Source: 66-474 sp035695065 (GTDB taxonomy: Bacteria; Pseudomonadota; Gammaproteobacteria; Xanthomonadales; Rhodanobacteraceae). From it: a stretch of 64,000 nucleotides of DNA. The DNA is taken from positions 1-64,000 of the forward strand of contig DASSEW010000031.1 in the NCBI GenBank assembly GCA_035695065.1. The letters are read 5' to 3'. The translations under genes were made by a program, and so were the position numbers. The notes beneath the pieces were generated by a model, which saw only the letters and a list, made by a program, of their open reading frames with translations, was not told the DNA's origin and did not search any database. Below are positions 46,534-58,173 of the stretch, piece after piece. The stretch's first letter is position 1. Each line of letters begins with the position of its first letter.

Positions 46534-46595
46534 GGCCATGTTCCGGAAAGATGGCGCGCGCTACACTCGCGCGCCGTCTTTTCCGGAGCCTGCTC

Positions 46596-47057
46596 GTGAT
46601 CCTGCCGCGTTATCGCATCGGTGCATCCACCATTCCCGGCGCGGGGCTCGGGCTGTTCATGGAGGAACCGGTGCCGTTCGGGCACGTGGTGATCGCGCCG
46701 GATGGCATCGGCCCGACCTTCAGCTTCGAGGACCTGCAAGCCGATCCGGCGCTCGCCGCGCAAATGCACACTTCGGTGCGCTGGTTCGAGGATCGCTACA
46801 CGCTGTCGCCGGAATGGCCGGACGAGTGCTACGTCAACCACGATTTCGAACCGAACGGCTTGTGGCACCTGGGCTTCATCTTCGCGGCGCGCAACCTCGC
46901 CGCAGGCGAAGAACTGACGATCGACTACCGGCACCTGCTGGCGCCCGGCCAGGAAGAAACCTTCCGCGACGCGCGCTCGGGGCAACCGATCATCGGGATG
47001 AGCTGGCGCGAAAGCCTGCGGCTCACCAGCCAGACGCTTGCCAAGTTGCTCGCCTGA
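46596..47057 (+). CDS. SET domain-containing protein
   Basis: 153 residues. The SET signature is recognisable in IPGAGLGLFMEEPVPFGHVV, ECYVNHDFEPNGLWHLGFIFAARNLAAGEELTIDYRHL (NH...GEELTxDY). Bacterial members are lysine methyltransferases of mostly unknown target. GTG 46596, eight bases after GGAG, is chosen; an ATG 22 codons earlier is less likely. Tandem with two small membrane/HutD genes. Confidence 0.87.
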   Translation: MILPRYRIGASTIPGAGLGLFMEEPVPFGHVVIAPDGIGPTFSFEDLQADPALAAQMHTSVRWFEDRYTLSPEWPDECYVNHDFEPNGLWHLGFIFAARNLAAGEELTIDYRHLLAPGQEETFRDARSGQPIIGMSWRESLRLTSQTLAKLLA

Positions 47058-47115
47058 AATCCGGCGCGCGGTCAACGCGCGTGGTTTACCATCGCAGCGT
47101 GTTCCGGAGCCCGTG

Positions 47116-47457
47116 ATGGCACAGTTCCTGATCAAGACGCTGATCTCCGCGCTGCTGATCGCCGGCGCATCCGAACTTGGGAAGCGTTCCAGCGTAGCCG
47201 GCGCGATTCTCGTTTCGCTGCCGCTCACTTCGCTGCTGGCGATGCTGTGGCTGTGGCACGACACCCGCGATCCGGCGCGGCTGGCCGGCTTCTCCATGGA
47301 CATCTTCTGGCTGGTGATTCCCTCGCTGGTCTTGTTCGTGGTGCTCGCCTGGCTGCTGCGCGCGGGCTTCAATTTCTGGTGGAGCCTGGCCGCCGCGATC
47401 GCCGCCACGCTGATCGCCTATGCCGCGAGCGTGTGGCTGCTCGCCCGCTGGAAGTAG
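47116..47457 (+). CDS. DUF3147-type small membrane protein
   Basis: 113 residues with four predicted TM helices (LIKTLISALLIAGASEL, SVAGAILVSLPLTSLLAMLWLW, IFWLVIPSLVLFVVLAWLL, FWWSLAAAIAATLIAYAAS). Matches the DUF3147 family by helix pattern and length; function unknown. ATG 47116 with CCGGAGCCCG upstream. It is four bases before the HutD-like gene. Confidence 0.78.
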   Translation: MAQFLIKTLISALLIAGASELGKRSSVAGAILVSLPLTSLLAMLWLWHDTRDPARLAGFSMDIFWLVIPSLVLFVVLAWLLRAGFNFWWSLAAAIAATLIAYAASVWLLARWK

Positions 47458-47461
47458 GCCG

Positions 47462-48016
47462 ATGAAACTGATCGCACTGCCGGCCGCTTCGCGCCGCATC
47501 GAACCGTGGGCCAACGGCTCGGGGCAAACGGCGGTGATCCTGCGCGAACCCGCTGCCGGCGACTGGCGGGTGCGGATCAGCATCGCGCAGGTCGAACGCG
47601 ACGGACCGTTTTCCGACCTGCCGGACACGCGGCGCCTGCTGGTTCCGCTGGATGCGCCGATGGAATTGCGCTTCCCGGATGGGCAGGTGCAAAGGACGAA
47701 CCGTTTCGGCGTGCTGCGCTTTGCCGGCGCGCCCGCACCTTACGGCGTCCTGCCGGAAGGCCCGACGCGCGATTTCAACCTGATGTTGCGCCACGGCGCG
47801 CGCGGCGAATTGTTCGCGCGCACGCTGGTGGATTCGATGGTGCTGCCGCCGGAGGCCGATGCGCGCTGGCTGGTGTACCTGCATCGCGGGAGCGCCACGA
47901 TTTCCACCGGCGCTACCCGACTGGAGCTTGCTGCGGACGATGCCGCAGTGCTGGCCGGCGCGCGCGCGGTGATCGAGGGCGCCGGCGAACTGGTGGTCGC
48001 GAAGTTGTACGCTTGA
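47462..48016 (+). CDS. HutD/Ves family cupin-like protein
   Basis: 184 residues of the HutD fold: EPWANGSGQTAVILREP, WRVRISIAQVERDGPFSDLPDTRRLLVPLDAPMELRF, and DFNLMLRHGARG are diagnostic. HutD is linked to histidine utilisation and may bind formylglutamate; here the HutG-like gene is 20 kb away, and no hutH/U/I is in the window. The upstream ATG start at 47462 follows the DUF3147 stop closely. Confidence 0.88.
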   Translation: MKLIALPAASRRIEPWANGSGQTAVILREPAAGDWRVRISIAQVERDGPFSDLPDTRRLLVPLDAPMELRFPDGQVQRTNRFGVLRFAGAPAPYGVLPEGPTRDFNLMLRHGARGELFARTLVDSMVLPPEADARWLVYLHRGSATISTGATRLELAADDAAVLAGARAVIEGAGELVVAKLYA

Positions 48017-48027
48017 GGGCAACCCAA

Positions 48028-48095
48028 TCGAAAGTCGAGAATCGTAAACCGGAAATCGAACCAACTTTTCGACTTTCGACTTCCGACTTTTCGAC
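48028..48095. repeat. Inverted low-complexity repeat (TCGAAAGTCGA type)
   Basis: TCGAAAGTCGA at 48028-48038 and its reverse complement TCGACTTTCGA at 48069-48079, followed by more GACTTCCGACTTTTCGAC units. It sits in the gap before the two-component operon and resembles in architecture the loci at 2708 and 41652. Confidence 0.6.
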
Positions 48096-48121
48096 AACCC
48101 CACGGCCCCAATTGGAATCCC

Positions 48122-48808
48122 ATGCGCATCCTGGTAGTCGAAGACGATGCAGCCATCGCCGATGCGGTCTGTGATGCGCTGAAGCGCGCCGGGCACACCG
48201 TGGATCATCTGACCGACGGCCGGCAGGCGCTCACCGCGCTGCGCGAACACACCTTCGCGCTGGTGGTGCTGGACCTCGGCCTGCCGGGCGCGGAGGGCGG
48301 CGAGATCCTGCGCAAGCTGCGCTCGGACGCCGACCCGGTGCCGGTGCTGATCATCACCGCGCGCGACGAACTGGACCAGCGCGTGCGCGCACTCGACCTC
48401 GGCGCCGACGATTACCTGGTGAAGCCGTTCGCGCTGGCGGAGTTCGAGGCGCGCGTGCGCGCGCTGCTGCGGCGACGCGCCTCGCAGGGCGTGCCGACGG
48501 TGCGGATCGGCAACCTGTCGGTGGACCTCGCCGGCCGTCGCGCGCTGCTGGACGACGTGGCACTCGAGCTCACCGCGCGCGAATTCGGCCTGCTGGAGGC
48601 GCTGCTGTTGCGCCGCGGCCGCGTCACCTCGCGCGAGCAATTGATCGAGACGCTATGCAAGTGGGACGAGACACTCTCCGACAACGGACTCGACATCGCG
48701 GTGTACCGGCTGCGCCGCAAGCTCGCCGGCAGCGGCGTTTCGGTGCGTACCGTGCGCGGACTGGGTTACCTCGTCGAAGAGGGCGGCGATGGCGACGCGC
48801 AGCCATAG
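48122..48808 (+). CDS. OmpR/PhoB family response regulator
   Basis: 228 residues: receiver domain (1-115) with acidic pocket E7/D8/D9, phospho-acceptor D51 (LVVLDLGLPG) and conserved K in LVKPF; winged-helix DNA-binding domain (about 130-222) with ELTAREFGLLEALLLRRGRVTSREQL. It resembles TctD/QseB-type regulators. Its end overlaps the kinase gene start by 20 bases. Target genes unknown; no nearby membrane transporter hints. Confidence 0.93.
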   Translation: MRILVVEDDAAIADAVCDALKRAGHTVDHLTDGRQALTALREHTFALVVLDLGLPGAEGGEILRKLRSDADPVPVLIITARDELDQRVRALDLGADDYLVKPFALAEFEARVRALLRRRASQGVPTVRIGNLSVDLAGRRALLDDVALELTAREFGLLEALLLRRGRVTSREQLIETLCKWDETLSDNGLDIAVYRLRRKLAGSGVSVRTVRGLGYLVEEGGDGDAQP

Positions 48809-50171
48809 CCTCAGGCGCAGGCTGTTGCTGCAGGTCGGCCTGCCGCTGTGCGTGGTGCTGGTGTGCGGCGCCGCGCTCACCTACGGGCTCGCGCTGTACT
48901 ACGCCAATCGCGTCTACGACCGCTGGCTGCTGGATTCCGCGCGCGCGCTCGGGCAACTGGTCAACAGCGACGCTGGCCGCAACGAACTGACCGACCAGGC
49001 GCGCATCCTGCTCGAATACGATCACCAGGATCGCGTGGTGTATGCAGTGCGTAGCATTCGCTACGGATTGCTGGCGGGCGATCGCGCACTGCCACAACCG
49101 CAGGCACCCGCCCCGCAACCCGATCCCATCTTTTCGAGCTTTCGTGTCGGCGGCCACACCATGCGCATGGTGTCGGTGCTGATCCCGAACGACCACGCAA
49201 CCAACGACACGCTGGTGATCTCGGCCGCGGAAACCGTGCGCAAGCGGCACCTGCTGGCGCGCGAACTGCTGGTCGCGACGGTGCCGATCGAATTCGCTCT
49301 GATCCTGCTGGCGATGGGCCTGGTGTGGCTGGGCGTCAACCGCGGCCTGCGCGTGCTCGATCCGCTCGCGCGCGAACTGCGCCTGCGCCACGCCGGCGAC
49401 TTGTCGCCGTTGCGAACGGCTGACATTCCGCTGGAGGTGCAGCCGCTGGTGGCGACGATCGACGCGCTGCTGGGGCGCGTGGATCGCATGCTGGCGCAGC
49501 AACAACGCTTCATCGCCGATGCCGCGCACCAGTTGCGCACGCCGCTGGCCGGACTGCGCCTGCAGGCCGAACGCGCGCTGGCCGATCCGCGCCCCGAATC
49601 GGTGCGCGAGGCACTGGCGCACGTCGAGCGCCTGTCGGCCGGCACCGCGCGCGCCGCCGGACAGTTGCTCGCGCTGGCACGCGCGCAGGCGCCGGACGAA
49701 GTGGTCGGCGCGATCGCGCCGCTCGACCTCGCTGTGCTGGTGCGCGACGAGGTCGCCACGCGCGTGCCCGCCGCGCTGGCGCAGCACGCCGATCTCGGCT
49801 ACAGCGGCTTCACGCAGGGCGTTCGCGTGGTCGGCGATGCGCTGTTGCTGCGCGAGCTGCTCGGCAACCTGATCGACAACGCGTTGCGTTATGGAAGGCG
49901 GGACGGCGTGGTCACGGTCTCGCTGGAATCGGGCGACGACGCCGGCGTGGTACTGGCGGTGAGCGACGACGGCGAAGGCGTTCCGGAGCAGCTCTGGCCA
50001 CGGCTTGGCGAGCGCTTCTTCAGGGTGGATGGCAACCGCCGCGACGGCAGCGGACTCGGGCTTGCGATCGTGCGCGAAATCGCCGAGCGCCACGGCGCCA
50101 GCGTGGAATTCGGCGTCGGCTTGAACGGACATGGCTTGCGCGTGGAGGTGCGGTTTCCGCCGCAAACTTGA
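48789..50171 (+). CDS. Sensor histidine kinase (TctE/QseC-like)
   Basis: 460 residues: TM helix (about 13-38), a periplasmic loop of about 130 residues (2CSK_N type), second TM (about 160-185), HisKA domain with H247 (DAAHQLRTPLAG), and an HATPase with N-box ELLGNLIDNALRYG and G-boxes DDGEGVPEQ and GSGLGLAIV. Cognate of the preceding regulator. Signal unknown; TctE relatives sense carboxylates. Confidence 0.93.
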   Translation: MATRSHSLRRRLLLQVGLPLCVVLVCGAALTYGLALYYANRVYDRWLLDSARALGQLVNSDAGRNELTDQARILLEYDHQDRVVYAVRSIRYGLLAGDRALPQPQAPAPQPDPIFSSFRVGGHTMRMVSVLIPNDHATNDTLVISAAETVRKRHLLARELLVATVPIEFALILLAMGLVWLGVNRGLRVLDPLARELRLRHAGDLSPLRTADIPLEVQPLVATIDALLGRVDRMLAQQQRFIADAAHQLRTPLAGLRLQAERALADPRPESVREALAHVERLSAGTARAAGQLLALARAQAPDEVVGAIAPLDLAVLVRDEVATRVPAALAQHADLGYSGFTQGVRVVGDALLLRELLGNLIDNALRYGRRDGVVTVSLESGDDAGVVLAVSDDGEGVPEQLWPRLGERFFRVDGNRRDGSGLGLAIVREIAERHGASVEFGVGLNGHGLRVEVRFPPQT

Positions 50172-50236
50172 CGCAATGCTCATTGTCATCCCGGCCACGG
50201 AATGGCCGAGATCCAGTTCCAGGGATGGAAAAGCAA

Positions 50237-50554
50237 CTAGCGATCGTTGCGCGTGTAGATCGCCCCATCTTCAATCCGCACCGGGAAGCTCGCGATCGGC
50301 ACTACCGCGGGCGGCGCCACGACCGAACCGTCGCGCAAATCGAAGCGCGCGCCATGGCGCGGGCATTCCACTTCGAAACCATGCACTTCGCCGCCGGTGA
50401 GTTCGCCGCCGTCGTGGGTGCAGGTGTCCTCGACCGCGTAGTACGCGCCCTCGATGTTGAACACCGCGATCGGGGTGTCGCCGTCCCATGCGACCTGGTA
50501 TTCGCCGGGCAGCAACTCGGAAACGGTGCAGACGCGGATCCAGTTGTCGGGCAT
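50237..50554 (-). CDS. Rieske-type [2Fe-2S] ferredoxin of the suf operon
   Basis: 105 residues with the Rieske ligand pattern CTHDGG...CPRHGARF (Cys-X-His and Cys-X2-His). Such non-heme-oxygenase-type ferredoxins are regularly found at the end of Xanthomonadales suf operons, where the role is unclear, perhaps electron supply or a cluster target. ATG 50554, two bases after the GNAT stop, so it is the last gene of the operon. Confidence 0.9.
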   Translation of the reverse strand: MPDNWIRVCTVSELLPGEYQVAWDGDTPIAVFNIEGAYYAVEDTCTHDGGELTGGEVHGFEVECPRHGARFDLRDGSVVAPPAVVPIASFPVRIEDGAIYTRNDR

Positions 50555-50556
50555 GG

Positions 50557-51111
50557 TCAGCCTCGAAGCGCCTTCACCAGCCATTCGAAACGCAGGTCGT
50601 CGCGCCTGGGGATGCCGAAGCGCTCGTCGCCGTACGGAAACAGCTTGTACTCGCCGGTGCGGCGGTAGCCGCGCCGCTCGTACCAGGCGATGAGCGAATC
50701 GCGGATGCTGATCACGCTCATCCGCATCCGTTTGCAATGCCATTCGTCGCGCGCAATGCGCTCGGCCTCCGCCAGCAGCGCGCGACCGATGCCGGCGTTC
50801 TGCAGGTCCGGTCGCACCGAGAACATGCCGAAGTAGCCATCTCCACCGGGTTGTCTTTCGATCAGGCAGGAAGCGAGCAATTCGCCACCGCGTTCGGCCA
50901 GCACGATGCGCGCGTCATCGCGCGCGATCAGAGTCGAAACGTCGGCACTATCGGTGCGCTGGCCATCCAGGAAATCCGCCTCCGTGGTCCAGCCCGCGCG
51001 GCTGGCAGCGCCGCGATAGGCCGATTCGGTCAGTGCGACGATCGCTTCCACGTCGGCTGCAATGGCGCGGCGGAATGTCAGCGCGCTGTCGGTCATGGTC
51101 ACGCTCATCAT
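50557..51111 (-). CDS. GNAT family acetyltransferase in the suf operon
   Basis: 184 residues, GNAT fold with FRRAIAADVEAIVALTESAYRG at the start, the acetyl-CoA binding FSVRPDLQNAGIGRALLAEAERIA, and IAWYERRGYRRTGEYKLFPYGDE. The gene starts directly after the sufS stop (ATG 51111, with further ATGs at 51108 and 51096) and is followed by the Rieske gene. The GNAT substrate is unknown; its fixed place in the operon suggests a role linked to Fe-S or cysteine metabolism, which is inference. Confidence 0.88.
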   Translation of the reverse strand: MMSVTMTDSALTFRRAIAADVEAIVALTESAYRGAASRAGWTTEADFLDGQRTDSADVSTLIARDDARIVLAERGGELLASCLIERQPGGDGYFGMFSVRPDLQNAGIGRALLAEAERIARDEWHCKRMRMSVISIRDSLIAWYERRGYRRTGEYKLFPYGDERFGIPRRDDLRFEWLVKALRG

Positions 51112-52374
51112 TCATCCCAGCAGTTTGCGAACGCGCCCGATCGCCGCGACCAGCGCGTCGATTTCTTCGGTCGTGTTCCAGAACGCCAGCGATGCGCGCG
51201 CGGTGGCGGGCACGCCGTAGAACTGCATCAGCGGGTGCGCGCAATGATGGCCCGAGCGCACCGCGATGCCTTCCTGGTCCAGCAGCGTCGCCACGTCGTG
51301 CGCGTGCGCGCCCTCGATCAGGAACGAGATCACCGCCGCCTTCTCGCGCGCGGTGCCGATGATGCGCAACCCCGGAACGGCTTGCAGCGCCCGCGTCGCG
51401 TAATCCAGCAGTTCGTGCTCGCGCGCGGCGATGTTGGTCATGCCGATTGCCTGCAGGTAATCCACCGCCGCGCCCAGCCCCGCGAAGCCGGCGATATTCG
51501 GCGTGCCGGCCTCGAATTTGTGCGGTGGATCGGCAAAGGTCGTCCCGGAGAATTTCACCTCGCGGATCATTTCGCCGCCGCCGAAGAACGGCGACATGGA
51601 TTGCAGGTGCTCGCGCTTCGCCCACAGCGCGCCGGTGCCGGTCGGGCCGCACATCTTGTGGCCGGTCAGGCAATAGAAATCGCAACCGATTGAAGCGACG
51701 TCCAGCGGCATGTGCGGCGCGGCCTGCGAGCCGTCGATCAGCAGCGGGATGCCGCGCCTGCGGCACTCGCGCGCCAGTTCCTTGACCGGATTGATGGTGC
51801 CCAGCACGTTGGAAACATGCGTCACGCAAGCCAGCTTCACTTCGTCCGTCAAGGCTTCGACGAATTTCTCGACGATCAGTTCGCCGCTTTCGGTGATCGG
51901 TGCCACTTTCAGGTGCGCACCGGTGCGTTCGCACACCAGTTGCCACGGCACGATGTTGGCGTGGTGCTCCATCGTGGTGACGAGGATCGCGTCGCCTTCC
52001 TTCAGCCGCGGCAATGCGTAGCTGTAGGCGACGAGGTTGGCCGCCATCGTGGTGCCGGATGTGAGCACGACCTCGTCGCGATGCGTGGCGCCGATGAACG
52101 CAGCCAGCTTGTTGCGCGCGCCTTCGTACAGCGCGGTGGATTCGCTGCCGAGCTGGTGCACCGCGCGCGAAACGTTGGCATTGGACTGGCGGTAGAAACG
52201 ATCCACCGCCTCGATCACGGGCGCGGGCTTCTGCGAGGTGTTGGCGCTGTCCAGATAGACCAGCGGCTTGCCGTGCACGCTGCGCGCCAGCAGCGGGAAG
52301 TCGGCGCGAACGCGTGCCCAATCAACCTGCTTTTCCCCAATCCCGGCATGGGGTTGTTCGACGCGAACGCTCAT
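51112..52374 (-). CDS. sufS: Cysteine desulfurase SufS
   Basis: 420 residues, group II PLP-dependent cysteine desulfurase. The PLP lysine is in FYCLTGHKMCGPTG and the active-site cysteine in IAVRSGHHCAHPL, on the short loop typical of SufS. It mobilises sulfur for SufBCD. No sufE or sufU is adjacent, so the sulfur acceptor is encoded elsewhere. ATG 52374 overlaps the sufD stop (ATGA). Confidence 0.96.
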   Translation of the reverse strand: MSVRVEQPHAGIGEKQVDWARVRADFPLLARSVHGKPLVYLDSANTSQKPAPVIEAVDRFYRQSNANVSRAVHQLGSESTALYEGARNKLAAFIGATHRDEVVLTSGTTMAANLVAYSYALPRLKEGDAILVTTMEHHANIVPWQLVCERTGAHLKVAPITESGELIVEKFVEALTDEVKLACVTHVSNVLGTINPVKELARECRRRGIPLLIDGSQAAPHMPLDVASIGCDFYCLTGHKMCGPTGTGALWAKREHLQSMSPFFGGGEMIREVKFSGTTFADPPHKFEAGTPNIAGFAGLGAAVDYLQAIGMTNIAAREHELLDYATRALQAVPGLRIIGTAREKAAVISFLIEGAHAHDVATLLDQEGIAVRSGHHCAHPLMQFYGVPATARASLAFWNTTEEIDALVAAIGRVRKLLG

Positions 52375-53683
52375 GTGTCGTCGTCCTCGCGCGGAAGATG
52401 GGCCAGCAGCAGCGCGTCGCAATGCTCGCGCAGCGGCTGCGGCTCCAGATCGCCCAGTGCCACGGCGCAGAACGCCCGCACCAGCAGCATGCGCGCCTGT
52501 TCCGCCGGCACGCCGCGCGAGCGCAGGTAGAAGAGCGCGCGCTCGTCCAGTTGACCGACGGTGGCGCCGTGCGCGGCCTTCACCTCGTCGGCGTAGATCT
52601 CCAGCGCCGGCCGCGTATCGATTTCCGCATCCGATGAAAGCAGCAGGTTCTTGTTGGACAGCCGCGCGTCGGAACCATCCGCGCCGGGATGCACCGTGAT
52701 CGCGCCATGGAACACGCCGCGCGCGCGGTCGTCGGCTACGCCGCGCCAGAGCGCAGCGCTCCCGGTATCACGGCCACGATGTTCGATCAACAATTCAGTG
52801 TCGGCGTGCTGGCGGCCACGCAGCGCGAACGCTCCACGCGTCTCCACGCGCGATCGATCGCCATCCAGCGCGACACGCACTTCATGCCGCGCCAGCGCGC
52901 CGCCCAGTTCCAGCGCATGCAGCCTCGCGCGTGCATCTTCGTGCAGGCGCAGTTCGCTGCGACGAAGCAGGGTCGCCTTGTCGGCAGCATCCTGCACGAT
53001 CAGCAGATCCAGTTGCGCGCCTTCGCGCAGCACCATTTCGCTCGCCAGGTTCGCGAAATGCGCATGCTCGCCCGAGGCCGCGTGGTGCTCGATCAACTTG
53101 AGCTGCGAACCCGCGCCGAGTTCGATCAGGTTGCGCGCGTGCCACGCGACGTCGCCTTCCGCCGCCATGCCGACATGCACCAGATGAACCGGCGCTTCGA
53201 TGCGCGCCCCTTCGGCCACATTCAACACCACGCCCTCCGTCGCCAGCGCCAGGTTCAACGCGGCATAGGCGTCGCGCGACTCGTGGTCCTGTCGCGACAA
53301 CGCGAAGCGCAGCGGCTCGGGTCGTTCGGCCAAAGCGTGCGACAACGGCCGCAGGCTCAATCCTTCCGGCAAGTCTTGCAGTCGCGAAAGATCGGCGCGG
53401 AACACGCCGTTGACGAACACCAGCCGCGGCCCGGCAACCCCCGGCAACGCGATGATGCCTTCGTCAATCGCGCGCGTGAGAGCGCTTTCGTCGCGCGAAC
53501 CAAAGCTGCGCCGCTCCAGCGCGCGCAGCGCGGTGTACTTCCACAATTCGTTGCGCGCGGTCGGCAGGCCTGCCGCAAGGAACGCCTGCATCGCGTCGCG
53601 TCGCGCCGCATCCAGCCAGCCGATGCCGCTGGCCGGCAACGCCGCGCTATGCATGGACTCGACGAAGGGCGCGACGGCTGCGC

Positions 53684-53687
<4 letters not shown>
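52371..53687 (-). CDS. sufD: Fe-S cluster assembly protein SufD
   Basis: 438 residues, beta-helix scaffold subunit paralogous to SufB. N-terminal helical part with ARNELWKYTALRALERRSF; the central beta-helix; C-terminal ALEIYADEVKAAHGATVGQLDERALFYLRSRGVP contains the conserved His of SufD. Start GTG 53687 overlaps the sufC stop (GTGA). Confidence 0.95.
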
Positions 53688-54448
<761 letters not shown>

Positions 54449-54460
54449 GGCCCTGCTCTT

Positions 54461-54545
54461 GTAGGGTGGGTCAGCCGCGCAGCGGCGTACCCCACCGACA
54501 TCCGCGAACGGCGGGTTACGCGCCTGCGGCGCCAACCCGCCCTAC
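54461..54545. repeat. GTAG-headed long-stem REP pair 9 inside the suf operon
   Basis: GTAG followed by GGTGGGTCAGCCGCGCAGCG and a matching CCCACC, then a second stem-loop GGCGGGTT...AACCCGCC with CTAC. Longer stem type than pairs 1-8. It separates sufB from sufC. Confidence 0.75.
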
Positions 54546-54550
54546 TTTCA

Positions 54551-55990
<1,440 letters not shown>

Positions 55991-55991
55991 G

Positions 55992-56429
55992 TCACGCTCC
56001 CGCACGACGCGAACGGCGCGGTTGCGCGGCCGGGCGCAGCATGTCGGCCAGGCTCACCGCGCGCAGCGCGGCATTCACCGCACCACCGATGCCTTGCCAG
56101 CCGCTGGACACATTGCAATGCGCCTCGCGCTCGCAACCCGCATGACCGGCGCAACATTCGGTGAGACCGATCGGACCATCCAGCGCCTCGACGATCTCGG
56201 CAAGCGTGATCGCGCGCGGCGAACGCGCGAGCCGGTAGCCGCCGGCCGCACCGCGGAAGGATTCGACCAGGTTCGCGTGCGCGAGCTGCTTCAGCAGCTT
56301 GCTGACGGTCGGCAATTCCAGCTTGGTTTCCTCGGCGATCTGCGCAGCCGAAAGCACCGCCTCGTCATGACGCGCAAGGCAGGTCATCACCACGGAAGCG
56401 TAGTCGGCCAGTCGGCTGACGCGGAGCAC
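55992..56429 (-). CDS. Rrf2 family SUF operon regulator (Fe-S sensing)
   Basis: 145 residues: winged-helix (1-65, RLADYASVVMTCLARHDEAVLSAAQIAE), then the cluster-binding region with cysteines C92/C93, C99 and C105 (TECCAGHAGCEREAHC), spaced as in IscR. This is the Xanthomonadales-type SUF regulator (TIGR02944 group). It probably represses the suf operon when loaded with a cluster. GTG 56429; a perfect inverted repeat lies 19 bases upstream. Confidence 0.94.
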   Translation of the reverse strand: MLRVSRLADYASVVMTCLARHDEAVLSAAQIAEETKLELPTVSKLLKQLAHANLVESFRGAAGGYRLARSPRAITLAEIVEALDGPIGLTECCAGHAGCEREAHCNVSSGWQGIGGAVNAALRAVSLADMLRPAAQPRRSRRAGA

Positions 56430-56447
56430 GGCGGAACCTCGAAATAG

Positions 56448-56462
56448 GTACCAAAATGGTAC
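56448..56462 (-). promoter_or_regulatory. Candidate operator of the Rrf2-type SUF regulator
   Basis: A perfect palindrome GTACCA-TTT-TGGTAC (minus strand), followed by CTATTT, 19 bases before the regulator start codon. Its place at the likely promoter and the perfect symmetry suggest autoregulation by the Rrf2 protein. Not the E. coli IscR type 1 or 2 consensus as I know it. Confidence 0.6.
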
Positions 56463-56496
56463 GATTTCGCGGCTCCGTGGTCAAATTGAATGTTGT

Positions 56497-58104
56497 TCAG
56501 CGCCACCCCGAGCTGATGGGATACCGCCGCTCGCGGCCGAACGCGCAGGTGGACACCCGCGGCCCCGGCGCGGCCTGGCGGCGCTTGAATTCGTTGGCGA
56601 GCACCATGCGCACCACGCGATGCACGGTGTCGGCCTCGAAACCGGCCGCGATGATCTCCACCTGTGACTGCGCGCCCTCGATGTAGCGCGACAGAATCCC
56701 GTCGAGGATGTCGTAGGGCGGCAGTGAATCCTGGTCGGTCTGCTCCGCGCGCAACTCCGCCGAGGGCGGACGCTCGATCACCGCGGGCGGGATCACCTCG
56801 CCTTGCGTATTCCGCCACCTCGCCAGCCGGTACACCTGCGTCTTGTAGACGTCCTTCAACGGTGCGTAGGCGCCGCACATGTCGCCGTACAGCGTGGCGT
56901 AACCGACCGCCATCTCGCTCTTGTTGCCGGTGGTCAGCAGCAGCGCGCCGGTCTGGTTGGAGAGCGCCATCAGCAACACGCCGCGACCGCGCGACTGCAG
57001 GTTCTGGGCGGTGACGTCGCTCAATTCGCCGCAGGCCTTGTTCAGAGTTGCGTCGAAGGCCGCGAACGCAGGTTCGATCGGAAGATCCAGATAGCGCACG
57101 CCCAGCGCCTGCGCTTGCGCGCGCGCTTCGCGCAACGACAGTTCGGAGGTGTAGCGCGACGGCAGCATCACCGCGGCCACTTTGTCGGCGCCCAGCGCGT
57201 CCACGGCGATCGCGAGCGTCAACCCGGAATCGATGCCGCCGGACAAACCCAGCAGCACATCCTTGAATCGATTCTTGCCCACGTAGTCGCGCACGCCGCG
57301 CACCAGGCCGGCATAGAGGATCGCTTCCTCGCTTTCGTACGTGCGCGCGGGCCAGTCCAGCGCCCGCAGAGCGCGCAACTCAGGATCGAATTCGACGAAC
57401 AACAGGTGTTCCTCGAACGACGGCGCGCGCGCGATCACTTCGCCATTCGCCGCGACCAGCAGCGAGGCGCCGTCGAACAGCAGGTCGTCCTGGCCGCCGA
57501 TCACGTTGACGTAGGCGATCGGCAGGTCGTTCTCGCGTGCGCGTTGCGCCAGCAGCGCTTCGCGCGTGGCAGCTTGCTTCGTGTCGTAAGGCGAGGCGTT
57601 GATCACCAGCAGCAGTTGCGCGCCGTTCGCCGCCGTTTTCGCGGCCGGTTCGGCTTCCCAGATGTCCTCGCAGATAATGAGGCCGACGCGCACGCCTTCG
57701 CAGTCGAACACCAGCGGATCGTGGCCGGGGCGGAACCAGCGCTTCTCGTCGAAGACGGTGTAATTCGGCAGCGCCTGCTTGTGATACGTCGCCAGGATTT
57801 CGCGATCCGCAATCACCGAGGCCGCGTTGTAGACCTCGCCGACCGCATGCGGATGCCCGACCACGGCAGTGATGCCTTCGACGGTTTTCACGAGCGAGGC
57901 GAGCTCGGCTTCGCAACCGGCGAGAAATCCGGGGCGCAGCAGCAGGTCTTCGGCCGGATAGCCACACAGGGATTGTTCCGGGAACGCGATCAGCGCCGCG
58001 CCGCGTCCGCGCGCTTCATTCGCCAGTTCGCGCATCCGCGAAGCATTCGCCGCCACCGCGCCGACGGGAAAATCGCATTGGGCGAGTGCGAAGCGAAGCG
58101 CCAT
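56497..58104 (-). CDS. nadE: Glutamine-dependent NAD+ synthetase
   Basis: 535 residues: N-terminal nitrilase-type glutaminase domain (about 1-260) with catalytic E43 (FPEQSLCGYP), Lys in YHKQALPNY and Cys in LIICEDIWE; C-terminal synthetase with LGLSGGIDSGLT and TGNKSEMAVGYATLYGDMCG. It makes NAD+ from deamido-NAD+. ATG 58104. Confidence 0.97.
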   Translation of the reverse strand: MALRFALAQCDFPVGAVAANASRMRELANEARGRGAALIAFPEQSLCGYPAEDLLLRPGFLAGCEAELASLVKTVEGITAVVGHPHAVGEVYNAASVIADREILATYHKQALPNYTVFDEKRWFRPGHDPLVFDCEGVRVGLIICEDIWEAEPAAKTAANGAQLLLVINASPYDTKQAATREALLAQRARENDLPIAYVNVIGGQDDLLFDGASLLVAANGEVIARAPSFEEHLLFVEFDPELRALRALDWPARTYESEEAILYAGLVRGVRDYVGKNRFKDVLLGLSGGIDSGLTLAIAVDALGADKVAAVMLPSRYTSELSLREARAQAQALGVRYLDLPIEPAFAAFDATLNKACGELSDVTAQNLQSRGRGVLLMALSNQTGALLLTTGNKSEMAVGYATLYGDMCGAYAPLKDVYKTQVYRLARWRNTQGEVIPPAVIERPPSAELRAEQTDQDSLPPYDILDGILSRYIEGAQSQVEIIAAGFEADTVHRVVRMVLANEFKRRQAAPGPRVSTCAFGRERRYPISSGWR

Positions 58105-58173
58105 GCTTTTCGAACTCCGGAAACAGCGAGGCCGCGATCAACGCGGCCTCACATTCTAATCCAGCGCCACGGA

